The notes: generated by a model not told the origin, from the letters alone. DNA of 64,000 nucleotides from Arabidopsis thaliana (GCF_000001735.4 NC_003070.9:19019971-19083970); one strand, 5' to 3'. Shown: positions 1 to 12,050, counted from the first letter of the stretch. Translations and numbers: made by a program.

Positions 1-1765
1 AAGCCTTGGCGTTGTCCAATTGTGTAAAACCAAAATCCCCGGTGGTTACCAAGAAAATCCCCAGATTCGGCTTCCAATATAATTCCTTCCATCTCCCCTA
101 TGTGTCTACAGACAAAGTCGCTGAACTTTATCTATTACAGAAAACCATGTTCTTATGTTTCAGACTTGCACTAGACAAACAGCCATTAATCAGAAGAGCA
201 AACTAAAAAACATACCTTCCCAAGGAAACAAATTCCTTGCGAATCCTTTCTATCTTTATTTGGCAAATCGAATTGTGTGGCTAGTTTGCGAACTTCGTCC
301 TGTACACCAGAAAAAAAGTATGACAACCACCACGAAGAAATCAAAATGTTTTCGTTATTAATTTTCTTTCGGAATCGAGCAGAGGTATGGGAATAAAAGC
401 TCTCCCAACCAAGTGGGACAAACTTCCTCGAGTACCTTTTTTACACAACCAAGTGGGAAAAGCAGTCGCTTAAGCTGGGTTTGAGAGAGATGTGAGAGGA
501 AGTAGGTCTGATCCTTCACCTAAACAATAGAAAAATACAGACTATAAATGGTAGAGGTACTGAAATTAAAAGAAATGCACCTACGAAGCATTATAGCCAA
601 AAACAATAGGTACAATGCAAACATTAAACATGCTGATCAGAAATAACCGGCAGATTAAGTCAAGAGTATTTTACTGGAGTAAGTACCATGTCTTGTGATA
701 GTTCCAAAACAGATGATGCATCATTTTGGTCAGCAGGAGGATGGACCACTTTAGCATAATGACCTGAACCTACATAGTCATACTCCATATCACTGATTGC
801 ATCCATGAATGCACCTGAATATATAAGGTCAAACTATCGCTGATTAGTCAAATTAGCATATACACTTCAACTGAAAGCAGAAGTCTTTCTTCATTGGCGA
901 AAACCCTTGATCACAAACTATTGCACTTAAGAGCTTACCAAACTTAATTCTAGTATTACATAGAACATCCGGATTAGGTGTACGTCCACATCGATACTCC
1001 TCAATAATGTAGGAAACCTGATATATAGTAAGAAACCCAATCAGAAACCCAATTACTAGCATTCTAAAAAGAAGCAACGAAGAAAGAACTTACAACTCTT
1101 TCCCAATATTCATCTGTTAAATGCACAACCTCCAAAGGAACATCAACCTGTAAAAATGGCACCACTAGAAACAGTAAACATCGTCCCTTCATTGTAAAAG
1201 TATACAAAGCATGAAGCTTTTGAAACAGGAATCGAAATGGTTTATCAAGAACAGTACCTGCTCACAAACATGTTTTGCATATTTCAAATCATCTTCCCAA
1301 GGGCACTGATTCCAGAAATTCTCAAAGCCTTCCTACACAACATTGAAACAATCACAAACCCATATGTCTATGGTTCCAACAAGCAATTACGAAGAAGAAG
1401 AAGAAGCACACCTGAAACCAGATTTTGAGATAGAAAGCGGTACATGAGTGACCAGCGGCGTGGAGGAGACGGAGAGCGACACTGCTATCGACGCCGCCAC
1501 TGAGGAGTACGGCGACACGAAGAGGCTTCTCAGGCATGGAACATGAGAGGTATTGGTCGACGATAAAGGCATGGCGGCTATAGTTACGGTTCGAGGATAT
1601 GAGAGGCGTGATTGGGTTAGAAGATTGTGGAGACGGCAATTGAGAGGAAGAGGAGGAGGAGAAGAATGAGGGGAAAACGCGGAAGGAAATTGAGATAGAG
1701 GAAAGAGGAAGGCGAAATAGCGGTGGTGAGGGAGAGAGGAAGGGTTTGGCGACGGCGGAGAACAT
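1..1765 (-). CDS. tRNA-specific 2-thiouridylase (MnmA/TRMU family), 3' end outside window
   Basis: Transfers sulfur to the 2-position of the wobble uridine in tRNA. Exons on the minus strand: 1412-1765, 1258-1332, 1094-1147, 939-1017, 687-814, 436-519, 216-299 and 1-131 (open at the left edge); all join in frame and give about 329 residues so far. The PP-loop SGGVDSS is at residues 89-95. The two family cysteines are visible: C181 in [12 protein letters not shown] (activating) and C282 in [10 protein letters not shown] (persulfide-carrying). The last visible exon reads [12 protein letters not shown], the start of the MnmA beta-barrel part. Residues 1-80 are Ser/Pro-rich with few acidic residues, which I take as a mitochondrial or plastid transit peptide. 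From memory this is At1g51310. The antisense and frame-shifted ORFs over exon 1 are shadows. Confidence 0.93.
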
Positions 1766-3476
1766 CGGAATTCGCCGGCGATTGAACCTTCGGGTAAAAC
1801 CGGAGGGTTTATCTTATCTGCACTGTTTTGCTTTATAAGACAAAAACCTCGAAATGACATTTTTATGTTATCATTTGGTTCGGTTAACCAAAATGAACCG
1901 AGCCGCTTGCTTCGGTTACCAGACGATGCCACCAAAATTAGCCGAATAGTTCTGTTTGCTTGGGTTGGCTTTCGGTTTATTTTGGTTAATAAAGTACCGA
2001 ATTCGGTGGTGGTTTGTGCCAATCGGTTTGAACAAAAACTGCATGCTTAATGTTAATTTGCTCCATAGAATCAATGAATTAGTATTTCCCTCAAATGGTA
2101 ACTATTCTGTTATAGACTTATACTAAACATTGAGAAAATTACATTTTAACCTTCAAAATATTATTAGGTAGCACTTTAAATTTTGAAAATTTTTCACTAA
2201 CATTATAAACCACCAAAAAATAATTTACGAATAATTTAAACCTTCAAATTAGCTTTTCTGTTTGCACCGTCATAAATATGACGGAGTAATCCATTTTTGT
2301 TTGTTTATTATAAATTTGTTTAATCTAATGTTGAGTGGCATATATGGAGAATGAAGTTTGGAATATGAACTTGCAAATCAAAACAAATATATTAAATTAA
2401 AATTAAGAAATCAAAGAACAAACTGTTAAATAGTATAAGCATTTGCTGCGTATAATCCGAAGCAAACAAATTTTTAAATTTATCAGGCTCATTTTTATTG
2501 ACGGCATACAGCGTGACAGTCTCATGAATACTTGCATCAATAACACCCAAGTGGTTGTTTTTAACAAATCATCCTAAACACATTATATAGTGCCTTGTAA
2601 GCATCTGGTTGAATAACTACCACGAGCCAAAGTTTATTCATGGTTCTAACTCTGTAAGTGATTTAATTTTCAATCACTTATCAATTTTAAGTTTTAAAAA
2701 GATTTGAATATTCACTTTATACTCTATTTATCCGAAGCAAACAATAAATGAAATTAAAAACTTTTGTGGCACATGAACACTAATCTACAATCAAAACGCG
2801 AAATGGTAACAGAAGAACCGGCAAAATTGAATCAAATCGTGAAGAAATCAATATTCATTCTAATCAAGAATCTAAAAGTCGAAAAGTTTACCTTTGATCC
2901 AAATTAAACAACAGAGGTTCAGTAGAGATTGGGAGATAGAGAGAGACAACAAAGATCAAAGAAATCAAAGTGTAAGTTGAATACAAATCTGGTTTATCAT
3001 TGTTTATCTCTCTGGCATATATTTCAATGAAATATGGAATAAGAACCTGCAAATACAAATAAAGTGTAAAATTAAAAGTCAAGAAGACTAAGAACAAATC
3101 GTAAAATAGAAAATTGGATGCAATTAGAAAATTTCGAATCCATAATTTGTATATTGAAAGATTTTGATATAGAAGTAGTGATTGCTATTAGAAGAAAGAT
3201 GCTATTGATTAACTCCAAAATCTGAATATGTAAGAAATTTTTTAAAAAACATCTGATTAGAGAAGGAGGAAATATAAATTTGAAAGGAAGAAATTTGAAA
3301 GCTTTTTGTATAAGGCCATGTCGTTGTTCCATCGAGATCGTGGGAGAATAGGGGGTTGCAGTTTTATCCAAAAAATAGAAGCCTTTCTCGTAAAAAATTT
3401 TATATTAAAACATTAAAATAATTTTCATCATCTAGACATTAAGACCTTTTTATATTAGGCCACATGAGCTGCGAAA
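1766..3476. other. Intergenic, no convincing gene
   Basis: AT-rich spacer upstream of the thiouridylase. On the minus strand a segment at about 2896-3048 is bounded by AG and GTAAAC and looks exon-like, with open frames on both sides (2888-3371). The predicted peptides are low-complexity and hydrophobic with no recognisable domain. It could be a non-coding transcript; nothing supports a protein gene. Confidence 0.4.
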
Positions 3477-3477
3477 T

Positions 3478-4144
3478 ATGATGGAAAAATGAGCTATGTG
3501 ACCAAGGCATACGAAATTGTTGTTGATCATATAACAATTGTGTCATTTGCTATTGCCCATGGATCAAAACCTGGTAAAGTCATTAATTCTTTCAAAAGCT
3601 GTATGATTTTCTCTCGCAAGATGATTCACTAACATAAGTTATGTATAAGTGAAGAAAGTAGTGGTATGTTTTCCAACGTCTATTCCAACGTCCAGTTCGT
3701 TATGGAATGGAATATTTAGAAGCCAAACAAGGTGTTTTCAGTGGGTAAGTCAAATAGAAGATTATTTATCGCATTCTCATTTTCAATATAGATTTTGTCT
3801 TTCAATAGAATCTGACACTGTTTTTCAATATAGACTTGTAAAATTTGTTGTTCGGGTGATGGGCGATGTCCTCACACAGCTGAAGGAACATGAAGAACAT
3901 ATCACCCAAATTTTAAGAATCGATGAATTAGGCTTCCGCAACACCAAGGTGAGTACTGAATTTTAAATTCTGATAGAGGAAAAAAAACGGGTTCTTTTAT
4001 TTGAAACTTACGTAATGCTTTCCTTCCTTTTTTTATATCTGACACTTGGGTTTCTATTTGTTAATGAAGCAATATGTGCTCAACTTTAACGACTCTAAGA
4101 AGCCTGATTCACACATATCCACAGCTCTGATCGAGATACTGAAG
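3478..4144 (+). pseudogene. Coding-like fragments of an unrecognised gene
   Basis: Three pieces look like exons but do not form a complete gene. About 3478-3576 is an open stretch (YDGKMSYVTKAYEIVVDHI and onward). At 3859-3948 an ATG-led segment (MGDVLTQLKEHEEHITQILR...) ends at AAG|GTGAGT. At 4070-4144 an in-phase segment (QYVLNFNDSKKPDSHISTAL...) is bounded by AG and GTATGT. The last two join cleanly in phase 0. I do not recognise the family. No downstream exon or stop in a sensible position is evident, so a gene fragment or relic is the best reading. Confidence 0.3.
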
Positions 4145-5671
4145 GTATGTTACTCTTGTATATTGTTTTCTGAAGCTATGGTACTCTATAATATTTATAA
4201 TATTTAAAATTCTTCTAAAGTTAAAATATTTATAATATTTGAAACTTCATAAAAGTCTTAATATTATAAATATTTTCAACTTTTTATGAAGTGTATTCTT
4301 TAGAAGTTTTAATTATATTAGCTAAAGCCTTATGGACACTTTAGCAATAACAAATGAGTACGATCAAAGCTTTTGTTCACTAAAGGGTTTAGACAGTTTA
4401 TTGTAAATTCGGTAGGTTTTATATGATGCACTAGTTTGCTCGTTTCATATATATGTGGTTTATCCTGGTAGCTAGTGATTTTACCAGCTTAAATAACTAA
4501 TGTAGTGCATTGTGCAATTTATGGGTAGTAGAACTGTTATACTCTTCAATTTATGGCATCTACTTTATCTCTTTTAATGCATGCTTCAATAACACCCAAT
4601 AAATAAATGAATTTGAAAAAACAAATGGTGGAAGCTATTTGACAAAAACAAATTATCTTAAGATGCATGCTTCGCTTAAGATGAAGTACGTAGAAGTAAA
4701 ATTCGAGTTTATTATGATGAACTAGCTGATAGTTAAGTTGTAGCAAAATTTTATGGGTAAGATGTAAAAAAAAATTCTTTCTAAATACTAAATTGAATAT
4801 AGAAAAAGTGTTTGAATTACTATTTCAAATTCAAATATCATCAATAAGATTGTATATAGAATTACAATGTATATAACATAGAATACATAAGACTCAAATT
4901 TTGTTCAAAACCAAAATTATTACATTAAATATCGAAAAATGTGTAGCTTACCATTTTACTATTCAAAATCAAATTCTGTCAAAAAAATTTACATTTATAT
5001 CTAACACCCGCATATTTAGAATGGTCTTATCTAGTATAGTATATACAATATTTTACTATATTTTGATTTCTACATTATATTTAAATCATAATTCATAAAT
5101 TGTAATATCTTTGCTCAACAAAATGTTTGCATTTTATTTGAGTATATTTTAATCATTACAATTATTTGTATTTTTTTTTGTTTTTAAAAGCATCTATTTG
5201 ATACAGGTAAAATATTTTTAGTTTGACAAAAACATATCAAAACAATTAATTCATTTTGAAATGTGTCAATCTAGGAAGTGAAAATAATTCATATACCACT
5301 AAATGATTAAGTTGACGATAATATATATTTGTTTTTTGTTTAGAAACACTAAAATAGCTATAAGGAAACAAATCCAAATAAATATAGCATATCTACGTAC
5401 AGTTTATTTTATCTGGAAGCATCTAATACATTTTAAATATTTCTTCCAAAATTTAATATTATTTAGTCAAAAAATCTCTTTGTTTTAACTTATTTTTTGT
5501 ACATTACCTTATGCAATTATTTAGATATACATATAATTTTATTTTGAGAGAGACCTTTTTTTTTTGTTCAAAGAGAGAGACCTTATATATATAGTGCATA
5601 TATACTGTTGTTTTATAATTTAGAAAATTTTGTCACACCCAAGTATAATCTTTATTTTCATCTTAAAGCTA
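4145..5671. other. AT-rich intergenic region and F-box promoter
   Basis: No gene seen. Very A/T-rich, with short direct and inverted copies of TTTATAATATTT-like sequence at about 4185-4275. A possible TATA box (TATATATATAG) lies near 5585, about 90 bp before the F-box start codon. Confidence 0.5.
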
Positions 5672-6799
5672 ATGGTGTCGGTCAACCTTCCATGGGAATT
5701 AGTGGAAGAGATCCTATGTAGGGTTCCACCTCAATCTCTTGTTAAATTCAGAACCGTATGTAAGCAATGGAATTCTCTTTTCGATGATAATAAGTTTGTC
5801 AACGACCACTTTGTTCAATCACAACCACAATTAATCTTCCGAACCGAGTCTAAGATTTATTCGGTAGCCGTAAATTTCAAAGGTCCACGGATAGAGGTCC
5901 ATGAGTTACCCTTAGCCATTCCTGGTTTGAAATCTGAGATGCCGATACGGCTACACGACTATGTTGATTGTGATGGCTTGTTGTTTTGTACTAGCTACTT
6001 TAACGGGGTCTTGATTTGGAACCCCTGGTTGAGACAAACTAGATTTTTCCCATCCATACATCGTTATCCAGTCACATATGACATAGGTTATGATAACAAA
6101 AAACAATACAAGATGCTCGATTATTATAAATGTGAAGGTGACTCATCAATAAAATCCATAATTTATGAGATTGGGTTATATTCAAAGAAAGTTAAAGATT
6201 TGGAGTCTGATAGTACTTGGTCAATTTTCCAATCAAATAGCGTATCTCTGAATGGAACTTTGTATTGGGCTGGTGTAGATGTTAACAATGGTATTTTCAT
6301 TAGAAGCTTCAGTTTTTCAACAGAAAAACCAAGAACTTTTTGTAGTCTACCGTTTATGTACGATGACGACAATGTTCTAGCCCTTGCGGTTTTTAGGAAA
6401 GATCGTCTTTCATTGTTAAACTTATGCAATAAAACATCAGAGATAAAGATTTGGTTGACAAAGAATAATATCAATGATAGGGAGGTAGGATTAGAAGAGG
6501 ACGTGGTGTGGATAAACCTCATGACAGTGTTAATACCTAATTTCCCTAAATTTTCATTTTATTGGTATAACCGTCCTGACCTAACTTACTTCCTCGACAA
6601 CGATGATGCTAAGAGGCTTGTCATTTGTTGTTATGATGAAACTGATCAGGCTTACATCTACATTGTAAAAGGAGATATGTTCAAGAAAATCAAAATAGAT
6701 CAGTATGAGGTTCTATCTGATTATTCTCGCCCGCACTTCCATACTTATATCCCCAGTTTGGTTCGGCCTTCCCGGGTCAAAGAGGACAACAAGAATTAA
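5672..6799 (+). CDS. F-box protein with F-box-associated (FBA) domain
   Basis: Predicted substrate receptor of an SCF E3 ubiquitin ligase. Single exon, 375 residues. The N-terminus LPWELVEEILCRVPPQSLVK followed by FRTVCKQWNSLF is a standard F-box (about residues 5-45) that binds SKP1. The rest fits the FBA type-1 region, with motifs such as LLFCTSYFNGVLIWNPWLRQ. An in-frame upstream TTG at 5630 extends the frame but is not a start; the first ATG is 5672, directly before the F-box. Matches At1g51320 as I remember it. F-box/FBA genes are a very large, fast-evolving family, so no substrate can be inferred. Confidence 0.88.
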   Translation: MVSVNLPWELVEEILCRVPPQSLVKFRTVCKQWNSLFDDNKFVNDHFVQSQPQLIFRTESKIYSVAVNFKGPRIEVHELPLAIPGLKSEMPIRLHDYVDCDGLLFCTSYFNGVLIWNPWLRQTRFFPSIHRYPVTYDIGYDNKKQYKMLDYYKCEGDSSIKSIIYEIGLYSKKVKDLESDSTWSIFQSNSVSLNGTLYWAGVDVNNGIFIRSFSFSTEKPRTFCSLPFMYDDDNVLALAVFRKDRLSLLNLCNKTSEIKIWLTKNNINDREVGLEEDVVWINLMTVLIPNFPKFSFYWYNRPDLTYFLDNDDAKRLVICCYDETDQAYIYIVKGDMFKKIKIDQYEVLSDYSRPHFHTYIPSLVRPSRVKEDNKN

Positions 6800-6913
6800 G
6801 GTTTATTATGTTTGGTTATAGAACAAACTATATGGATGTATTTTGTACTTTGTTATTGAATAAAATCTTTTAGCTTTCTCTACAACTTTCAAAATAATAT
6901 TGATAGCTTCTAT

Positions 6914-7885
6914 TAGGGGTGTCAAAATGGGTCAAAATTCATGGGCCAACTCAACTCAACTCAACCCATGAACCCTAATGAGTTAAATTTTTTGACTCAA
7001 ATGAGTTGATGGGTCAAATGAGTTATTGGGTCAATTGGTTTGATGAGTCAAATGAGTTGGGTTGTAATGGTTAATGGTTTCAATGGTTTACCCAATTAAC
7101 CTATCAATTTTTGTAAAATTGAATTAAACCAACTAAAATCTCTAAACCAATATCAATTTAAGCTTAACCAACACATCTAAACAATTTAATAAAATCAATA
7201 TTTTTCCAAATTTCTTAAATATACAAGCGATGAAATTGAGAAAAAGTAAACTCGTAATTTTTCCACCAAAAAACATAAATCCGTGATTTTCTCGCCAACA
7301 ACGTAAACCCGTGATTTTCCCGCCAAAAACGTAAAACCGTGAGTTTCCCGCCAAAAATGTAAATCCATAATTTTCCCGCCAAAAACCAAAACCGGTGATT
7401 TTTCCGCCAAAAACGTAAATCCGTGATTTTCCCGCCAAAAACGTAAACCCGTAATTTTCCCGCCAAAAACGTAAATCCGTGATTTTCCTGCCAAAATGTA
7501 AACCCGTGATTTTCCCGCCAAAAACGTAAACCCGAGATTTTCCCGCCAAAAACGTAAACCCGTAATTTTCCCGCCAAAAAACGTAAACTCGTGATTTTCC
7601 CGCCAAAAACGTAAATCCGTAAAAAGTGGAATCCGTAAATATCCTAAATTTGATGATAATGAATTAATAATGATAATTATTTATTATTATTTTATTATAA
7701 TAATTAATTAAATTATTACTTAAATGAGTTAACTCATTTAACAACTCAACCCATCAAATTAAATGAGTTATGGGTTGACCCAACCCATTTAACAAAATGA
7801 CTTGGGTCAACCCATAACTCATTTAACCCTTAACTCATTTGATTATGAGTTGAGTTGAGTTGGGTTACCCATTTTGACACCCCTA
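6914..7885. mobile_element. hAT-type non-autonomous transposon (MITE), 972 bp
   Basis: The ends are perfect inverted repeats: TAGGGGTGTCAAAATGGGT at the left and its reverse complement at the right. The element is flanked by an exact 8-bp target-site duplication, GCTTCTAT (6906-6913 and 7886-7893), the size typical of hAT elements. The subterminal arms (about 6930-7090 and 7720-7870) are themselves largely complementary, built from GAGTTGGGT-like blocks, so the element can fold back. No transposase frame is present; the centre is a 28-bp minisatellite. It lies about 110 bp 3' of the F-box gene. Confidence 0.93.
7255..7617. repeat. 28-bp minisatellite with E2F-like cores
   Basis: About 13 tandem units of 28 bp, one or two with a base gained or lost. 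Each ends in a variant of TTTTCCCGCC, and the rest of the unit reads AAAAACGTAAACCCGTGA or close to it. Nine units keep TTTCCCGCC, which matches the plant E2F/DP consensus. Because 28 is not a multiple of 3, all three minus-strand frames are open and give a repetitive GGKITGLRFWRE-like peptide; these frames are an artefact of the repeat. Confidence 0.92.
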
Positions 7886-7893
7886 GCTTCTAT

Positions 7894-8815
7894 AAAACTT
7901 AGATGAATTCTCTTATTCCATTCCTTCAAGGAGAATTTTTTTTTAAATGGTTTTGTTCTAAATTGTTTTGGGAATGTTCTTGGATCCCATGAAATAACCC
8001 AACATTTAAATGATTGAGCCAGAATGCCAGATCGTAAATTGATGAATTAGGTGTAGAATCAAGATTTTAGACAAAAGAAAAAAATAAAAAAAGGCTGTAG
8101 AATCAAGATTCAAACAAAATAAAATTTGAAAATTCAAATTATTGACTGACCTGTTAAGAAAAAAGAATTAGGGATAAAATGATTTATGACTTAGTTAGTC
8201 TATCATCTGAGATTTCATTCTTCATTTCTGTACACATAATTTACATAAATTAATGTTTCCATAAACTTCTAGAGCTATCAAATTGTGCAATTCATAGATT
8301 TTTTAAGGAAAATATTTAATTTTTCAGTCAACCAAAAAACAAATAGCAAATATTCGGAAATACTGAATATCTTTAACATATTTTAAAATTAAATAGCATA
8401 AAATTTAATTGTTATAAAATTAAAATAAAATTAAATAGCATAAGAAACAATTTACAAAATTATTAATAAAATTAAGTAGCATAAGATTATGAACTTATTA
8501 AAATGTATATTTCTTTTATGTAGTTGAAATGTGAAATAAAAGAATCCGGAATGGTTTAATTTGGATAAATTTCTTATTTGGATACGCCTATTGAAAAAAA
8601 GTTAAAAATATTTTATTTTATTTTCAAAATGGAAAAATAAAACTAAAATCACAATGAGAGTAAATTAAAAGTTGAAACAAATTTGATTACTTTGATTATA
8701 TTAAGATAAAAAAAAATGAAAAGATAGAGTTAAAAAAAATTGAAGAATTACATGAAGAACTAAATCTTAAAATTCCAAACTCTGATCCGGTTAATGCCAT
8801 CCTAAGTAGAAGAAG
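7894..8815. other. Intergenic, nothing recognised
   Basis: AT-rich spacer between the MITE and the serpin relic. A short phrase AAATTAAATAGCATAA recurs at about 8390-8480 as a weak tandem repeat. No gene or RNA seen. Confidence 0.5.
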
Positions 8816-8819
8816 ATAC

Positions 8820-9569
8820 CGAAAGATCAAAGATTTGGCCAACGAACAAAACAGTTCAAGTTTGTCTTCTCTAATCAAGAAAAGAAATGGATAATCTGCC
8901 ACAAAATCTATGGGAGGAGGCGGCATAATAGCGCTGCAGCCACACAAGTGCAACTGTGCAAGCTAGAGCAGTAGCAGCCGCAGCTTCTGCACTTTCTTCA
9001 TCGATCTCAATCAAAACATTAAGATCCATGTCACTGAAAACTCTTGAAGCTTCAAAACAATCTCAAAATTTGGAATTCTGAATTCACCAACTCTATCTTT
9101 CCATCTCGGAATGTGGCTGTCCTAGAATCCATAACTAGATGTTATTTCCTCGACAGGCTTATCCAATCCATCTTTCTTGTCCGGTAGAAAGAAATACATT
9201 GAGAATTGGCGACTTGTATCCTTATAGTCTACTCGGTATTGTAGTATTCTAAGGACCTTGAAACCATTGTAAGCCTTCATATATTTTCTTTCATAGCTTT
9301 TCATGAAAGGCACAAGTACTTGTTTGCCATTGACAAGGTGGAAAGGTTTGTGTATCGTCATTGACTTACCGAATTTGTTTTCCCAAGCTCCCTTGAAGTA
9401 CAGTGCGTTTCCATAAATCTTAATGGTTTGGTTTGTAACAGATCCAGGAGGTAGAAGATTTTTGATGAGACCATTGGTGTGACGTAAAGCCCACGAGTTC
9501 ACCTCCATACGCACTTCCTCGGCCTTCAAAACAACAAAAACCATTAACACAATACCACAAACCAAAGAT

Positions 9570-9613
<44 letters not shown>

Positions 9614-9890
9614 TTCTCTAAGCACTTAAGTGTACAGTGTCAAACATCTGTTGACCTAATTTATTTATAGAAATTCGAAACCTAAAAGATAGGAAATCAA
9701 CTTGAGCAAAATCAGCTTGAAGAAATTCTCAAAGAGATCCTTGGACCTGGGACTACACGAAAGTGAATTCTCTATCTATACTCCATTGACTGCCGCGTGG
9801 ACCACCTCTTTAGCTTCCTTCGACAAGGACAACGGAAGCGATTTCGCGGAAACAGAACCATACTCTCTCCTCATGTTACCATTAAAGATT
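8820..9890 (-). pseudogene. Serpin (serine protease inhibitor) relic
   Basis: Exon-2 homology is open from 9523 to 9122 (EEVRMEVNSWALRHTNGLIK, then YGNALYFKGAWENKF, then SMYFFLPDKKDGLDK), all classic plant serpin blocks. A TAG (9122-9124) then replaces the Leu expected in GFLDSHIPR; the same frame continues as DSHIPRWKDRVGEFRIPNF. A shift leads to FEASRVFSDMDLNVLIEIDE plus an Ala-rich hinge, and another shift leads to the C-terminal hallmark DFVADYPFLFLIRED (about 8840-8910). Exon 1 (about 9690-9880) shows EIASVVLVEG in one frame and, in another, AVNGV-stop-IENSLS, then a further shift before FAQVDF. The intron holds an (AC)n(AT)n microsatellite (about 9570-9608). I know this locus as At1g51330, annotated as a serpin gene; at least two nonsense changes and three or more shifts argue that no inhibitory serpin is made. 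Confidence 0.85.
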
Positions 9891-12050
9891 TTTGGAATGA
9901 CATTTTGAATTCTTTATCTACTAGATGCACAATTAATCTCACACAAAAACTTAATCCAGCTTATGTGAACTACCATTTTCCCTCGAAAATCTATCGTATG
10001 TCATGTTGACACTTAACACAACATTAACTTCAAGTCATCAATAATTTGATGTAAGTAAATTGTAATGTGTGGTCGGCCTAAAACCCCTTTTCAACAAAAC
10101 CAAATATTTTTACTTTATTGATTCTAATGAGTATATATTTTATTAATTATAATTTTGAACAATGACCGAAAAAAGATGTCCAAAACAAATCATCAAATCG
10201 CTCTTGCACTTCCTTTTTTTTCTAACACCAATCGCTTTGCACTTCAATCAATTATATTTTGTTTGTTTCTTAAAAAAAAACAAATTACCTTCCTATTTTG
10301 CAAAGATTTTTAAATTTATTACTTTGGAAGAAAAAAACTAATTCTGATTCTCCACCACATACAGGAAATAAAAAATAAAAAATAAAAAATAATCTAAATC
10401 TACCTTAATTCACATAGGACATAGCTTAGAGGTGCATATCGGAAAGGTACCTATGGGAAAGGTTATTTCTGATTAAAGTAAAATTATCTAATATATTATT
10501 ATTATTAGCAGTTTCACATTTTCTAAACTCAATTAAGCATCTTAGTGCATATCCTAGGAGGGTATATATGACAAATATTGTTTAGAAAAACGTATATATT
10601 CAACATGCTGAATCGTTTTTGTAAATACAATTAAGTTAAATGTTTTCATATCATATTCAAAGTTTATTTAAAAGAATCATCGGATAGTTTGACCAATTTT
10701 TTTTTATAAATCTTATTAGGCAACTAATTATGGAGTTATTTTTAATTAAGTGTAGTTGACAAAAAAAAAAGTGATTTACAAAAAAAAAAAATCAATATAT
10801 ATTAGATGAAAATTGTATAATTGTAACAAAAAATAAAATATATATGTGGAATTAAATAAATAAACCTTATTTCACCAGTTAAATCATTTTTTTGGGAAAG
10901 TAATAGTCATGGTTCACGATTTTAATTATTATTTTTTCTTGGACAAAATATTTATTTTATATTCTAAAAGTACATATTTTCCTTTTAAAAGAAAGAAAAT
11001 AATTAATATGTTCTCGAATGTTTAAACTTAAAACACGTTCCACCTTCCATCTACACGCATCTGCTTAGTCTCAACCATTTGTTTTTCGAAATCATTTTTT
11101 GATTTCTTTTTGTTATTGTCAACTTTCCTACTCCTTCATTGTTTCCATTTTTTCATATCATTCGAATCCATCGAGATTTATTTCCAAAACCCTATCTGAA
11201 TTTGACTCTATTTATTTGGTCCAAAGTCCAAAACAGAGTGCAACATTCGCCAAACTGCTAGAGAACATAAACTGAGGATTTGTTTTGTTGGTTTGTAATT
11301 TCTGGGAAATTGTTTCGTAAAAGTTTTGCTTGGAAACTGTTTCGTGAAAATAGAAAAAAGTAAAGAGACATTGTTGACCTCTCTTCTTGGTTCAGAAAAA
11401 AAGGTGGGTTCTTCTTTTACGTTACATTCTTTTGCTATCTTCGTTCTTAATCACTTTTTCAAATTCTACACATTTTGGAATAAAGTAAAATTCCTTTTTT
11501 TGTTTGTTTTTTTCATAAAGGTTTCGTCAAATTGTTGGGTAGCTATCTCTCATTAATTAAAATCAAGTTTTTCGATTTTTCTTTGGTAATTGACATTAAC
11601 CAAACTTTTAGTGATAGAAAATTTGTGGTTATAACCAACTTTCTCTTCTTAATCTCTTCTTATTTCTTTTGATGTTTTTCTATATTTTACTTTTTGGTAT
11701 ATGAAGAGGTGGGGAAAGTTTCAGCCTATGATCCAAGGCTAAATTGTTCTTAGAACAAATTTTGGGATTTTCTGGAACCCTCTAGATTTCTGGAGGCAAC
11801 ACAAAATTGGAGTTTGACTTAAAGTCATCAATTATTTGAATTCTAAGGTAATTGTAATATGTGGTTATTAGCCTCCACACAACTTTATTCCTGAAAATGA
11901 AATAATTCTCTTTTTATCTTTTTCTAGGGGGCACCTAATGAAATGTCACCAACCTAACCGAGAATCATTTACTTTGCTAGATTCTGTATACATATTCTTA
12001 TATGTACTTGTGACGCTAAGAGACTCAAGAAGCTTCAGTAACATCTCTTA
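9891..12050. other. Intergenic region and 5' leader of the MATE gene
   Basis: 9891-11150 is AT-rich and holds no gene. From about 11160 the sequence becomes leader-like. A likely 5'-UTR intron donor is at AAAAAAAG|GTGGGTTC (about 11404), with the acceptor somewhere before 12050. Small open frames here (such as 11326-11556) have no family resemblance and are read as leader. Intron positions in the leader are inference. Confidence 0.45.

Noticed and set aside
1387..2022. 211-residue ORF overlapping the thiouridylase first exon
   Set aside because: Shifted-frame shadow of the real exon; the true frame carries the PP-loop and organellar transit peptide.
5630..5671. N-terminal extension of the F-box ORF
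   Set aside because: Begins at TTG, not ATG; the first ATG (5672) sits directly before the F-box. The same reasoning removes the TTG-started extensions at 21460, 25603 and 54375 and the GTG at 27978.
7142..7606. Three overlapping minus-strand ORFs encoding a Gly/Arg/Phe repeat peptide
   Set aside because: They are the three frames of a 28-bp minisatellite inside a MITE; no start context, domain or non-repeat sequence supports a protein.
7255..7617. CRISPR-like array
   Set aside because: Units are contiguous without unique spacers, and the genome is a plant nuclear genome.
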